From Lewinellaceae bacterium (GTDB taxonomy: Bacteria > Bacteroidota > Bacteroidia > Chitinophagales > Saprospiraceae), in assembly GCA_020636375.1 (NCBI GenBank), contig JACJXZ010000012.1, forward strand, positions 124,001 to 188,000: a DNA stretch of 64,000 nt. The letters are read 5' to 3'. A program made the translations under genes and the position numbers. Of the stretch, positions 26,898 through 36,504 are shown in pieces. Position 1 is the first letter of the stretch; each line of letters opens with the position of its first letter. Under the pieces are notes generated by a model. The model was not told the DNA's origin and did not search any database. It worked only from the letters and a program-made list of their open reading frames with translations.

Positions 26898-29800
26898 ATG
26901 GATAAAATTTTTACAAGCCTGATTATCGGGCTGTTTTGCTGTGTAATGCAGCTTACTGCCCAACAACCCACCTTTACGATTACGCCTCAGAGTGTCACTG
27001 CTCAGGTCAACGACGTCGTCGAGTTTGATGTCGTGGTGAGCAATTTCACGAATATTGCCACTTTTCAATATGGGATCAACTGGAACCCGGCGGTTCTCGA
27101 ATTTGTAGACATATCTTCCATTAATGCCAGCGGGACGACCGGCTTCCCCGGCCTTTCCGACCCGCCGAACGGCAACGGTACCTTCAGCAAACCGGGAGGC
27201 AATGTGCCGGCCGGCCAGTTGGGCGTATCCTGGTTCAACCCCAGCTTTACCGGCATTACCCGGCCTGACGGCACGATCATCTTCTCTTTCCGGCTGCGGG
27301 CCAAAGCCGGCGGCACGTCCCAGGTGGAATTCGCCGTTCCGCCGGTGCCTTCCATCGAAGTGCTCAACGGCAATTTCCAGAACGTCGGCCTCAACGCCCA
27401 GAACAGTACGGTCACCGTCGGCGGGGGCGGCGGCCCGGCCAATATAGACTTTACCATCAGCGGCGGCAGCGTGCAGCAGGGCCAGCAGATATGCCTGGAT
27501 GTCACCGTTTCCAATTTCAATAACATTGGCGGCGTGGAACTGAGCATCGACTACAGCAGCAGCAGCCTCCAGTTTGCTTCCGTCAGCGGCCTGAACCTCA
27601 GCGGCCTGACACAGAGCAACTTTAATACCGCCACGCCCGGGGTGATCACCCTCGACTGGTCTTCCGCCAGCGGAGTGACCGTTGCCGGCGGGGCTAGCAT
27701 TTTCCAGCTTTGCTTCACTGCCCTGCAAACCGGCACCAGCACAGTAGGCTTTTCCGGGACGCCCCTGGCCATCGATGTGGTGGACGGCGCCGGGAACGAT
27801 GTGAACTTCAACGGAGACGACGGCTCGGTCAGCGTGACGCCGGCCAGCACCGGCACGGATTTCCTGCTGTCCATCGAAGATAAGACGGTCAACTCGGGTG
27901 ATGACTTCTGTTTGAAGGTGACTACGGAGAACTTCACAGACGTCGTCGGTTTCGCTTTCACGCTCAACTACAACGCCAACCAGTTGCAGTTCAGCGAGGT
28001 CACCAACCTGAACCCCAACATTCCAGGCTTCGCCGTTGCCGCCAATGTGGGTACGCCCAATACGGGCCTGAGCCCCGGCTTCATCACAATCAACTATTTC
28101 AACCTGAGCCTCTCGGGCGTCGACCTGCCCAACGGCGCCGTCCTCTTCGAAATTTGCTTTGAAGCGATTGGCTCGGGTTCTACCCAGATCAACTTCACCA
28201 GCCAGATCACCCAGATCGAAATATCGGACAGCAACCAGGACATCATCGACTTCAACGGCGACCCCGGCAACGTGACCATCAACGGTGGCCCGCCGCCGCC
28301 GCCGCCGACCGACGACTTCCGCCTGACCATCGCCGATGCGGACATCGACCCGGGCGACCAGTTCTGCGTGGAGGTGACCGTCGACAACTTCACCGACGTG
28401 GTGGGCTTTGCCTTTACCATCAACTACGACCCCGGCAACCTGCAGTTCCAGAGCGTGGGCAACCTCAACCCCAACATCCCCGGCTTCGCCGTGGCGGCCA
28501 ACTTCGGCACGCCGAACAGCGGCCTGAGCCCCGGTTTCATCACGGTCAACTATTTCAATAACGACCTCACCGGCATCGACCTGCCCGACGGCGCCGTCCT
28601 CTTCGAAATGTGCTTCACTGAGACCGGCGGCCCGGGGGCCGAATCGGATATTTTCTTTACTAATGATATTGCCCAGATTGAAATATCGGACAGCAACCAG
28701 GACGTGATCCCCTTCACCAGCGAAGAGGGCACCGTGGCGGTTTCCGGCACCTTCCAGGGCTTCCGCCTGACCATTGAAGACCTTACTGTGGCACCGAACG
28801 AGGAGTTCTGCCTGGAAGTGACTGCTGAGAATTTCAACGACATTGTGGGGATGGCTTTCACCCTGAACTACGATCCCGGCCAGCTGCAGTTCATGTCGGT
28901 CAGCAATCTGAACCCCAACATCCCGCTGTTCTCGGTCGGGGCCAACTTCGGCACGCCGACCAGCGGGCTGAGTCCCGGGTTCATTACGGTCAACTATTTC
29001 AACCAGGACCTCACCGGCATCGACCTGCCCACCAATGCCGTCCTCTTCGAGCTGTGCTTCCGCGCCAACGGCCTGAGCGGCACCTGCTCGGACCTTTATT
29101 TTTCCAGCGACATTACTCAGATCGAGATATCGGACAGCAACCAGGACGTGGTGGATTTCAACAGCCGTCGCGGGACGGTCTGCGTGGATGACGCCGTGCC
29201 CGGCCAGGTGCGCCTGACGGCGGGCGACGCCAATGCCGACAGCGGACAGAACCTCTGCGTGCCAGTCACGGTGAGGGGTTTCACCGACATCCGGCAGATG
29301 TCGTTCACCATCAACTACGACGCCAGCCAGCTGCAGTTCTCCAACGTAGCGAACCTGACCGCCAGCCTTCCCGGCTTTACGGTCAACAACTCCTTCGGCA
29401 CGCCGGGCAACGGCACGGCGGCCGGGGTGATCACTGTGAGCTGGAACGGCGCAGCCGGGGTGACGCTACCCACCAATACCCGGCTCTTCGAACTGTGCTT
29501 TACCGCCATCGGTCAGGCGGGTACCTGTTCTGACATAGATTTTGTCGGCAACCCCACCGCCATAGAGTTCCGCAACAGCTTCAACGACCTGATGCCCTTT
29601 GCCGGCACGGAAGGCACGGCCTGCATCAACCCGGATTTCGACGGCTTCCTGCTCACGGTGCAGGATGATACCGTGGAGCCGGACGAGCAGTTCTGCGTAC
29701 CCATTACCGTGCTCAATTTTGAGGATGTCGTGGGCGTAGCCTTCACCCTGAATTACGACGACACCCAGCTGCAGTTCAACCAGGTGACGAACCTGAACGC

Positions 29801-32800
29801 TAACCTGGCGAACTTTACCGCTGGCAACAATATTGCCTTTCCGCCGGCTATCGCCAGCGGGCATATTACTATGAACTGGTTTGACCTCTCCCTGACTCCG
29901 GTCGACCTCAACAACGGCGAGGTGCTTTTCGAAATCTGCTTCACCGCCATCGGAGACGACGGCGATGTATCCGACATCACCTTCACCAGCGATATCACGC
30001 CGATTGAAGTGTCGGACAGCAATCAGGATGTCATCATGTTCAACGGTGAAGAGGGCACCATTACCATTTCCGAAATTCAGCCGCCGACGATTGGCGCGCC
30101 GGCGATCGAACACGTGAGCTGCATCAACGGTGCCGACGGCTCGATCGGCATCACCGTCAGCGGCGGCACCGGCGGCCCTTATGCCCTCAGCTGGGCCGGC
30201 CCGGGCGGCCCATATACCGGCAACCCCATTACCGGGCTGAGAGCCGGCACCTACTCGGTGACCGTCACGGACGTGAACTCCACCCTGACCACCACGGCAA
30301 CCTTTACCGTCAACCAGCCGGCATCGGCGATCACCATCGTGGGCACCAGCACGGCGCCCAGTTGCCAGGGCGGTTCGGATGGTTCTATAACGGTTACTGC
30401 GACGGGAGGCACGCCCGGGTATACCTACGCCTGGCCCGGTATCCCTCCCGGAAATAACCCAGACCTCATGAACGTGCCGATGGGCACCTATACGGTGACG
30501 GTAACCGACGCCAACGGTTGTACGCAGACCCGCTCGTTCCTCGTGCAGGCCGGCGCCGGTTCCAATATGACCATTGACGCAACGGTAGGAGATGTAGCCT
30601 GCGCCGACGAGGCCAACGGCTCGATCTGCCTGACCGTTTTCGGCGCACAGGGCAGCGTGACCTACGCCTGGTCCTCTTCTTCGGTCAGCGGTTCCTGCCC
30701 CGGCGGACTGTCCGGCGGCAACTATTCGGTAACGGTCTACGACGACGGCGGCTGCTTTGCCAGCGAGTCCTTCACCGTGCGGGAGCCGGTCCAGCCGCTG
30801 AATGCGGACATCACCGGATCTCCGATCGAATCGGGTGCCGACGGCAGTGTGCGGGCCGATGTCACCGGAGGGACGACGCCTTATACCTACAGCTGGCTCG
30901 GGCCGGACGGGGCTACTTACAACACTCCGGAAGTGAACAACCTCGATGTCGAGGGCGATTACTGTGTCACCGTGACTGACAATAATGATTGCACCACCAC
31001 CGGTTGTTTCCAGGTACGGGTTTCTATTATCATCGCCGACATCGACGTCGTCGACGCCTGTGGAGGCCCCAACGGCTCCATTTCTATCACGATGGCCGGC
31101 GGCTCGCGGCCGTTTACATACGACTGGGCGGGGCTGGCGGTTACGGATTCCATCGCCACCGGCCTCAGCGGCGGCACCTACAGCGTGACCGTCACCGACG
31201 CCAACGGCAACGACGTCGCTGCCTCAGTCGACGTGGCGGAATCCCCCGAGATCGTGTTACAGCCTTCCTATACCCCGGTGACCGAAGATGCTTCGAATAC
31301 TAATGGTGCGATCGACCTGTCTGCCGCTGCTGGCGGCACCGGCACGCTCACCTACAACTGGAGCACGGGCGCTACCGGCCCCAGCCTCACCGGCCTGGGC
31401 GAGGGTGAGTACTGCGTGACCATCACCGACGAGGTGGGATGTGCCAAGGACACCTGCTTCAACATGGTGTTCCGCCCCGAATTCGAACCTCCGGTAGTCA
31501 ACAGCCAGAATACCAGCTGCGCCGATACGGAAGACGGCGCCCTGACGGTGAACATCCAGGGCGGGCTGCCTCCGTTCAGCGTAGTGATCACCTACGATAC
31601 CGGCGAAACGTTTGCTTTCAACACTTCTGATCAGAGCCTTACGCAGGGCAGCCTGCCTGCCGGCAGCGGCACCATTGCCATTACCGACAGTTTCGGCGAG
31701 ACGCAGGACCAGAGCTTCTCGGTCGGCAGCCCGCCGGCCCTGGTTGCCGTGGTGCAGAACATCCATCACGATACCGAAGAAGCCGGTTGTTCCGGCTCGA
31801 TACAGCTGGCGATCTCGGGTGGCACGGCCGGCTATACGGTCAACTGGAGTTCGGGGGATGTCGGGGCGACCCTCGACAACGCCTGCGGCGACAATGACTA
31901 CCAACCGACGATCACCGACGCCAACGGGTGCAGCCTTACGCTGGACGCCGTGGCCCTGACCATATTTACCCTTGATGTCGTTTCCACCTCCGGCACCGAC
32001 TGTCCCGACGAGGCGGTTGGAACAGCCGATATTGACGTTTCGGGCGGCGAGCCCGGCTACACTTTTGTCTGGACCGATGCGGGAGGAACCGTCGTTTCCG
32101 AAGAAGAAGACGTCACCGGCCTGCTTCCCGGCGAGTATACCGTGATGGTAACCGAGCTCTCCGGCAATACGCTGACTGAGCAGGTGACGATCAGCGCCTC
32201 TTCCCAGTTGCAGGTGGGCGCTCAGGTGACGTCCAACTACAACGGCTTCGGCGTGAGCTGCGCCGATGCGGCGGATGGCCAGGCGCAGGCTACGGCTACC
32301 GGCGGCAGCGGCTACTCTTACGAGTGGACGCTCAACGACGTGCTGGTAAGCACCCAGGCTACCCTGTCGAACGCAGCCCCCGGCGCCTACCAACTCATGG
32401 TGATCGACGATGCCGGCTGCACGGCCAGCAGCCAGGTAGAACTCGATGCGCCGGCCCCGCTGGAGCTGACCTCCAACATCAGCGAGATCACCTGCAGCGG
32501 CGGGCAGGACGCCAGCATCACCGTGTTTGCCAGCGGAGGCGTACAGGGCTTCAACTACTTCTACCAGTGGGGCAACGGCGGGCAGGCCAACCGCCTGTCC
32601 TTCCTCGGCGCCGGCGACTACAGCGTCACGGTCTTTGACGCCAACAACTGCAGCACAGAGGAGACATATACCATTGCTGATCCCGAGCCCCTTTCCGTCC
32701 GGTTTGAGGCGGAGCCGGCCTCGGACGGCTGCAACGGCATGGCTGCTGTCGTCATTGAAGGCGGCACCGGGCCCTTCACCTACAACTGGGCCAACCTGGA

Positions 32801-33206
32801 GCCGGGGACCAACGGCAGCCTGGTGCTTAACCTCTGCCCCGGGGAGTATTACCTGCAGGTGACTGATGCCAACGAATGTACTTCCGAACTCACTTCCCTG
32901 ACCGTCGACGACCGGCGTTTCCCCTGCCTCGAAGAGCGCGTGGTGATCACTCCGGACGGCAACGGCGTCAACGACGAGTTCATCATCTTCTGCGTTGGCG
33001 ATTATCCGGACAACCACCTGGAGATCTACAACCGCTGGGGCCTGCCGGTATTCGAAACCGACAACTACGACAATACCTGGGAAGGCACCGACCAGGGCGG
33101 ACAGGTGCTGCCGGAAGGGCCGTACTACTATATCCTGGAATATCAGGATCCCGACGGGCAATTGATCCAGCAGAAAGGCTCGCTGACCATCCTTCGGGAG
33201 GACTAA
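26898..33206 (+). CDS. Scaffoldin-like protein: seven cohesins, SprB-type repeats, type B sorting domain
   Basis: 2102 residues. A signal peptide (1-22) is followed by seven cohesin-like modules starting at about residues 23, 180, 319, 472, 620, 770 and 914. Each has an opening strand like DPGDQFCVEVTVDNFTDVVG, then FTINYDPGNLQF and an ending near LFEICF. Modules 2-7 have a Cys in the first and the late strand (QFC...EICF); module 1 does not. A Pro6 linker separates modules 3 and 4. From about 1061 to 2010 are about twelve SprB-type repeats (GGTPGYTYAW ... GTYTVTVTDANGC). The end is a gliding-motility-associated type B sorting domain (VVITPDGNGVNDEFIIFC, NRWGLPVFETDNY, GPYYYILEYQD). Its porP/sprF partner follows after 44 bp. 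It is probably a surface scaffold that binds dockerin-bearing proteins. Confidence 0.9.
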   Translation: MDKIFTSLIIGLFCCVMQLTAQQPTFTITPQSVTAQVNDVVEFDVVVSNFTNIATFQYGINWNPAVLEFVDISSINASGTTGFPGLSDPPNGNGTFSKPGGNVPAGQLGVSWFNPSFTGITRPDGTIIFSFRLRAKAGGTSQVEFAVPPVPSIEVLNGNFQNVGLNAQNSTVTVGGGGGPANIDFTISGGSVQQGQQICLDVTVSNFNNIGGVELSIDYSSSSLQFASVSGLNLSGLTQSNFNTATPGVITLDWSSASGVTVAGGASIFQLCFTALQTGTSTVGFSGTPLAIDVVDGAGNDVNFNGDDGSVSVTPASTGTDFLLSIEDKTVNSGDDFCLKVTTENFTDVVGFAFTLNYNANQLQFSEVTNLNPNIPGFAVAANVGTPNTGLSPGFITINYFNLSLSGVDLPNGAVLFEICFEAIGSGSTQINFTSQITQIEISDSNQDIIDFNGDPGNVTINGGPPPPPPTDDFRLTIADADIDPGDQFCVEVTVDNFTDVVGFAFTINYDPGNLQFQSVGNLNPNIPGFAVAANFGTPNSGLSPGFITVNYFNNDLTGIDLPDGAVLFEMCFTETGGPGAESDIFFTNDIAQIEISDSNQDVIPFTSEEGTVAVSGTFQGFRLTIEDLTVAPNEEFCLEVTAENFNDIVGMAFTLNYDPGQLQFMSVSNLNPNIPLFSVGANFGTPTSGLSPGFITVNYFNQDLTGIDLPTNAVLFELCFRANGLSGTCSDLYFSSDITQIEISDSNQDVVDFNSRRGTVCVDDAVPGQVRLTAGDANADSGQNLCVPVTVRGFTDIRQMSFTINYDASQLQFSNVANLTASLPGFTVNNSFGTPGNGTAAGVITVSWNGAAGVTLPTNTRLFELCFTAIGQAGTCSDIDFVGNPTAIEFRNSFNDLMPFAGTEGTACINPDFDGFLLTVQDDTVEPDEQFCVPITVLNFEDVVGVAFTLNYDDTQLQFNQVTNLNANLANFTAGNNIAFPPAIASGHITMNWFDLSLTPVDLNNGEVLFEICFTAIGDDGDVSDITFTSDITPIEVSDSNQDVIMFNGEEGTITISEIQPPTIGAPAIEHVSCINGADGSIGITVSGGTGGPYALSWAGPGGPYTGNPITGLRAGTYSVTVTDVNSTLTTTATFTVNQPASAITIVGTSTAPSCQGGSDGSITVTATGGTPGYTYAWPGIPPGNNPDLMNVPMGTYTVTVTDANGCTQTRSFLVQAGAGSNMTIDATVGDVACADEANGSICLTVFGAQGSVTYAWSSSSVSGSCPGGLSGGNYSVTVYDDGGCFASESFTVREPVQPLNADITGSPIESGADGSVRADVTGGTTPYTYSWLGPDGATYNTPEVNNLDVEGDYCVTVTDNNDCTTTGCFQVRVSIIIADIDVVDACGGPNGSISITMAGGSRPFTYDWAGLAVTDSIATGLSGGTYSVTVTDANGNDVAASVDVAESPEIVLQPSYTPVTEDASNTNGAIDLSAAAGGTGTLTYNWSTGATGPSLTGLGEGEYCVTITDEVGCAKDTCFNMVFRPEFEPPVVNSQNTSCADTEDGALTVNIQGGLPPFSVVITYDTGETFAFNTSDQSLTQGSLPAGSGTIAITDSFGETQDQSFSVGSPPALVAVVQNIHHDTEEAGCSGSIQLAISGGTAGYTVNWSSGDVGATLDNACGDNDYQPTITDANGCSLTLDAVALTIFTLDVVSTSGTDCPDEAVGTADIDVSGGEPGYTFVWTDAGGTVVSEEEDVTGLLPGEYTVMVTELSGNTLTEQVTISASSQLQVGAQVTSNYNGFGVSCADAADGQAQATATGGSGYSYEWTLNDVLVSTQATLSNAAPGAYQLMVIDDAGCTASSQVELDAPAPLELTSNISEITCSGGQDASITVFASGGVQGFNYFYQWGNGGQANRLSFLGAGDYSVTVFDANNCSTEETYTIADPEPLSVRFEAEPASDGCNGMAAVVIEGGTGPFTYNWANLEPGTNGSLVLNLCPGEYYLQVTDANECTSELTSLTVDDRRFPCLEERVVITPDGNGVNDEFIIFCVGDYPDNHLEIYNRWGLPVFETDNYDNTWEGTDQGGQVLPEGPYYYILEYQDPDGQLIQQKGSLTILRED
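27852..29204 (+). repeat. Tandem near-identical cohesin units at DNA level
   Basis: Cohesins 3, 4 and 5 are about 445-460 bp each (27852, 28311 and 28755 starts) and share long identical stretches. One example is ATATCGGACAGCAACCAGGA, at about 28219, 28684 and 29129. The NPNIPGFAVAAN and GLSPGFITVNYF segments recur almost unchanged, which points to recent internal duplication or gene conversion. Confidence 0.75.
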
Positions 33207-33250
33207 AGCTTTCAATCAACCAATTTTCGGAAACCATCAACCGATTTGTT

Positions 33251-34174
33251 ATGAAAAAAATACTTTTACTCATATCCTTCTTTGCCGTCGTTCGGCTGGC
33301 CACGGCCCAGGACGAAGCGATCTTCGGCCACTACAACATCACGCCGGTGCTGATCAACCCCAGTGCGGCAGGGTTTGGGGATGTTCACCAGTTTCAGCTC
33401 AATGCCCGCGCCCAGTGGACGGGCTTCGCCGATGCGCCGACCACCTACGCGGCTCAGTACAACGGCCCGCTCGGCAATAACTTCGGCATGGGCTTCGGTG
33501 TGCTCACCGAATCGGCAGCGCAGATGAACCGCCTGCGGGCACACCTCAATTACGCCTTCCGCTTTCCCATCAGCGACGCGGTGAAGTTGTCGGCCGGCTT
33601 TTCTGCCGAATACCAGCAGGTACGCCTGGATAACGGCGTTGCCGCCAATATTTTCTTCCAGGAAGCCGACAAGGTCATCGAGGACTTCATGGACGGCCGG
33701 GGCGTGTTCGACGCCTCCATCGGGTTTTTCAGCTCGTTCAACGAGAACACCCAGGTGGGCCTGGCCTTCACCAACCTGGTCCGCTCCCGCATTTCCAACA
33801 TCAACGGCCAGGGCAACAACGAATCCGTGCTGAGCTATTACATCTTCTACGTCGCCCACAAGCTCGAGCTGGAGGGCCTGGCCCTGGAGCCGTCCCTCCT
33901 GGTCCGCAATATCCGCGACGTGCCTTCTCAGCTCGACATCAACCTGAAGGCCAGCTTCCTGGAAGAGACGCTGACGACCGGCCTCTCCTACCGCTCTCTG
34001 GGTTCTGTAGGACTGCTGCTGGGCACCAAACTGTCAAAGACCTTCGAGTTCTACTACTCCTACGATATCTTCCTCCGGAATTTCCAGAAATACAACGACG
34101 GCTCTCACGAGGTGACCGTGGCCCTGAGCTTCGGCCGCCACAAAGAAAAGATGCCAGCTATGAAAAAATTCTAG
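33251..34174 (+). CDS. T9SS partner outer-membrane protein, PorP/SprF family
   Basis: 307 residues from the ATG at 33251, which starts the signal peptide (MKKILLLISFFAVVRLATAQ). The same frame is open further upstream but overlaps the scaffold gene. The opening DEAIFGHYNITPVLINPSAAGF is the hallmark start of PorP/SprF barrels (Hxx-x-NP.LiNPA.AG pattern), and it continues as a 14-strand-like barrel with YNGPLGNNFGMGFGVL and GFFSSFNENTQVGLAF. In T9SS biology such proteins are paired with and needed for export or attachment of cargo that has a type B C-terminal domain. That fits its place 44 bp behind the SprB-like scaffold gene. A strong terminator follows after 29 bp. Confidence 0.93.
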   Translation: MKKILLLISFFAVVRLATAQDEAIFGHYNITPVLINPSAAGFGDVHQFQLNARAQWTGFADAPTTYAAQYNGPLGNNFGMGFGVLTESAAQMNRLRAHLNYAFRFPISDAVKLSAGFSAEYQQVRLDNGVAANIFFQEADKVIEDFMDGRGVFDASIGFFSSFNENTQVGLAFTNLVRSRISNINGQGNNESVLSYYIFYVAHKLELEGLALEPSLLVRNIRDVPSQLDINLKASFLEETLTTGLSYRSLGSVGLLLGTKLSKTFEFYYSYDIFLRNFQKYNDGSHEVTVALSFGRHKEKMPAMKKF

Positions 34175-34192
34175 ATGTCCTTTAACAATTGG

Positions 34193-34236
34193 TTTTTGGG
34201 ATGGCCTCTCTCCGTTTTGGAGAGGGGCTTTTTTTT
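34193..34236 (+). terminator. Intrinsic terminator, GGGATGGCCTC family, copy 1
   Basis: Stem GCCTCTCTCC / GGAGAGGGGC (34204-34228) with a 5-nt loop and eight T. It is preceded by GGTTTTTGGGATG, which recurs ahead of the hairpins at 35014 and 44222. It ends the scaffold-porP operon. Confidence 0.9.
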
Positions 34237-34265
34237 GTGTTTCACGGGTCATTGGGCCATCGGTT

Positions 34266-34500
34266 TGTCCTCCAATGCCTGCTAATCCTGTCTACCCCGG
34301 CAGAACCTGTTAATCCTGTTGATCATGTCTACCTGAACCGGGTAGCCACCTGTTCGCGGTTCGCTGGCTGCGGTTCGCATGGGGCGGGACCGCCAAATCC
34401 TGTTCATCCTGTTCATCTTGTCTATAAAACGCGCTGCCCTTCTATCCACCCGGCAAGCCCGAAGGCGAGGCGGTACGTCCTGTTAATCCTGTGAAATAAC
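34266..34500. repeat. Degenerate ATCCTGT(T)-type short repeats
   Basis: Clusters of AATCCTGTTAATCCTG, CCTGTTCATCCTGTTCATC and related words are spread between non-repeated stretches such as CGGTTCGCTGGCTGCGGTTC. There is no open frame with family signs. The same words recur at 35450-35530. Confidence 0.6.
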
Positions 34501-35002
34501 ACTATGCTCCTTTACGCCTATTTCACAGGGTAAATCTTGTCCGGGATTGGCATGATATTTGTTTTCATAAATAAAGAGAAAACAATCGAAACCAAGCTGC
34601 ATTGGAGATGCAGGCATACGTTGAGAAGATATCCTTTTTGAAAAAAAAGTAACCATCATTCCAAACAAGCTCTGAGCAAAAGATATTTGATGTAGTTACT
34701 TTTTTGGCCTAGGCCCGGGTATCCTCCGGGGAACCTTCTCCCGAATCTGCTCGGGAGAAGGGCTAGGTTTTATCCTCGGTAAGACAACTTATTTATCCCA
34801 TCTTTTTATCCCCTTTTTTGTAACAATCAATCCGAACCGCCGTACTATAAGGTATAATTTCAAACGGCGGATTTAACCCGCCGCCCGTGGGTTTCCGAAG
34901 CAGCGGAGCCCTATGAACACGAAGTTGTTTACGCAACAATAAATAAGGCGATTGGATTGTATGTGATTCACAAGAACCGTTTTCAAGTTTATACTTAAAT
35001 CG
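34501..35002. other. AT-rich gene-free stretch with two hairpins
   Basis: AAAAAAGTAAC near 34645 pairs with GTTACTTTTTT near 34695. A perfect stem CTTCTCCCGA / TCGGGAGAAG lies at about 34736-34762. I see no gene. The stretch ends at a terminator, so a small non-coding transcript is possible. Confidence 0.4.
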
Positions 35003-35052
35003 GTTTTTGGGATGGCCTCTCTCCTGGCAAACAGGAGGGGGGCTTTTTTTTT
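35003..35052 (+). terminator. Intrinsic terminator, GGGATGGCCTC family, copy 2
   Basis: Stem GCCTCTCTCCT / AGGAGGGGGGC (35015-35043) followed by nine T. The 5' flank GGTTTTTGGGATGGCCTC is identical to copy 1. No coding gene lies within 800 bp upstream, so it either ends a non-coding transcript or is a duplicated module. Confidence 0.75.
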
Positions 35053-35100
35053 GGACGGGTTGCCCCGTCTTCGTGGCTTAGTTAATGCTGTCCATCTTGT

Positions 35101-35436
35101 CTCCTCTATCCAACTTGACCCCCAATCCTGAAATCCTGCCCACCTGTCTCCCAAAAGCCCTTAGCCCCCTATCTTGTTCATCCTGTCCATCCTGTCTCCT
35201 CTATCCAACTTGACCCCCAATCCTGGCAATCCTGCCCACCTGTCTCCCAAAAGCCCGTAGCCCCCTATCTTGTTCATCTTGTCTCCTCTATCCAACTTGA
35301 CCCCAATCCTGAAATCCTGCCCACCTGTCTCCCAAAAGCCCGTAGCCCCCTATCTTGTTCATCTTGTCCATCCTGTCTCCTCTATCCAACTTGACCCCCA
35401 ATCCTGGCAATCCTGCCCACCTGTCTCCCAAAAGCC
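35101..35436. repeat. Tandem repeat array, four units of 87-95 bp
   Basis: Units start with CTCCTCTATCCAACTTGACC at 35101, 35196, 35283 and 35377 (the last is partial). Each continues through ATCCTGCCCACCTGTCTCCC and GTAGCCCCCTATCTTGTTCA. Length changes come from gain or loss of a CTGTCCATC-type 8-9-mer. The array is C/T-rich on this strand, with no start codons in a useful frame. Degenerate TCATCCTG words continue to about 35530. Confidence 0.85.
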
Positions 35437-35707
35437 ACCGTTCCAGAGCAAATCCTGTTCATCCTGTCTATTTTCATCCTGCCCATCTTACTCATCCGGT
35501 TCATCCTGCCTGCTTTCATCCTGTCCCAAAATACAATCCTGAAAGGCTCCCGTCCGGTTTTGGCACGCTTTTGGTATAACTTATTAAATAAGCATCATCC
35601 GGCGGCACCTGAGTCAGTTGGTTGGCGACAATCGTGCGACGCACGCATACAGGACAGTATTATTAGTTTTCAACTAGTAGTGCCCGCCAATGTACTAAGA
35701 GAAAACA

Positions 35708-36006
35708 CCTGGGGTTGGGCTCAGTTGCGATTTGTTCTCCTCTGCTGATGAAGCGAACGGCCTGAAAAGCCTGCTCCGGCGCATGCCGGAGGCCAGCCTA
35801 TCTGAGCAGGGGGCAACGCCCCTGTAAAGGCGCACAACCGTAACCGGTGCCCTGAAAGGGCAGCATAATCGAGCTGGTATTATGATGGCCCCGTCTGTCC
35901 ATTAGCCGGGTAAACTTTCAGGCCGCAGGCGGCTAGGTGGCGCTACCTGAAACCAGCATTTTAGAGCTTTACACAGGGACAAATCGCAACTGCGCCCCCT
36001 GGGGTT
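35708..36006. mobile_element. 281-bp MITE-like element with 19-bp inverted ends and 9-bp direct repeats
   Basis: The core 35717-35997 starts GGGCTCAGTTGCGATTTGT and ends ACAAATCGCAACTGCGCCC (one mismatch in 19). The 9-mer CCTGGGGTT abuts both ends (35708-35716 and 35998-36006). There is no transposase or other frame inside. Terminal repeats plus a 9-bp duplication are the signature of a non-autonomous DNA transposon; no family can be assigned without its transposase. Confidence 0.85.
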
Positions 36007-36504
36007 TGTTTGCCCTGCACTCCTCCTGGCTCCAGTAGCGGGTTGACCTGCCCGGCCTGGCAAGGCATCGGGGCGCCCCCTAAGGGCCCGGAGAAGAATA
36101 ACTTCCCCATTTGATGCTGATCTTTCGCCGCTGCACTGCGTTGCTCCCCGACCCTGCGGGTACGGGGCAGGCTATCACTCGCGTAGCTAGGCTTCCGACA
36201 TTCGTCGGAACAGGTTATGCGCGTTCTTCGCGCCTTGTTCAGCGACGAAATCTCTAGCCTGAAATGAGGAACTTATTTTTCTCCGGCCCCTAAGATTCCT
36301 GACAGGTTTCCGATCGGATACCCTGTCGGCCCGAATGGCCGGTACGGGAAGAGGCTCCCTTTGGGTACTGCTGAACCCCGGATGGTTTTGCTGAACCTGC
36401 GGCTTCTCCGCCTGGCCTCGGCCTTTAGGGGCAGGCGCAACAGACAGCAGACAACAATCGACGATTTGAAAATCAACTATTCGTAACAATTAAACTACAT
36501 CAAG
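36007..36504. other. Gene-free leader with small hairpins before the 36505 adhesin
   Basis: Several short hairpins are visible, such as CCGACATTCGTCGG near 36187 and GCGCGTTCTTCGCGC near 36217. Two near-palindromic words around GGCCCCTAAG and CTTTAGGGGC occur at about 36282 and 36422. I see no gene. These may be structured leader RNA of the following gene. Confidence 0.4.

Noticed and set aside
35101..35436. The tandem array as a possible CRISPR
   Set aside because: Whole units including the would-be spacers are repeated; there are no unique spacers and no cas genes.
36187..36489. Short minus-strand frames in the leader of the 36505 gene
   Set aside because: They have no motif and no start features, and the region is filled with small hairpins.
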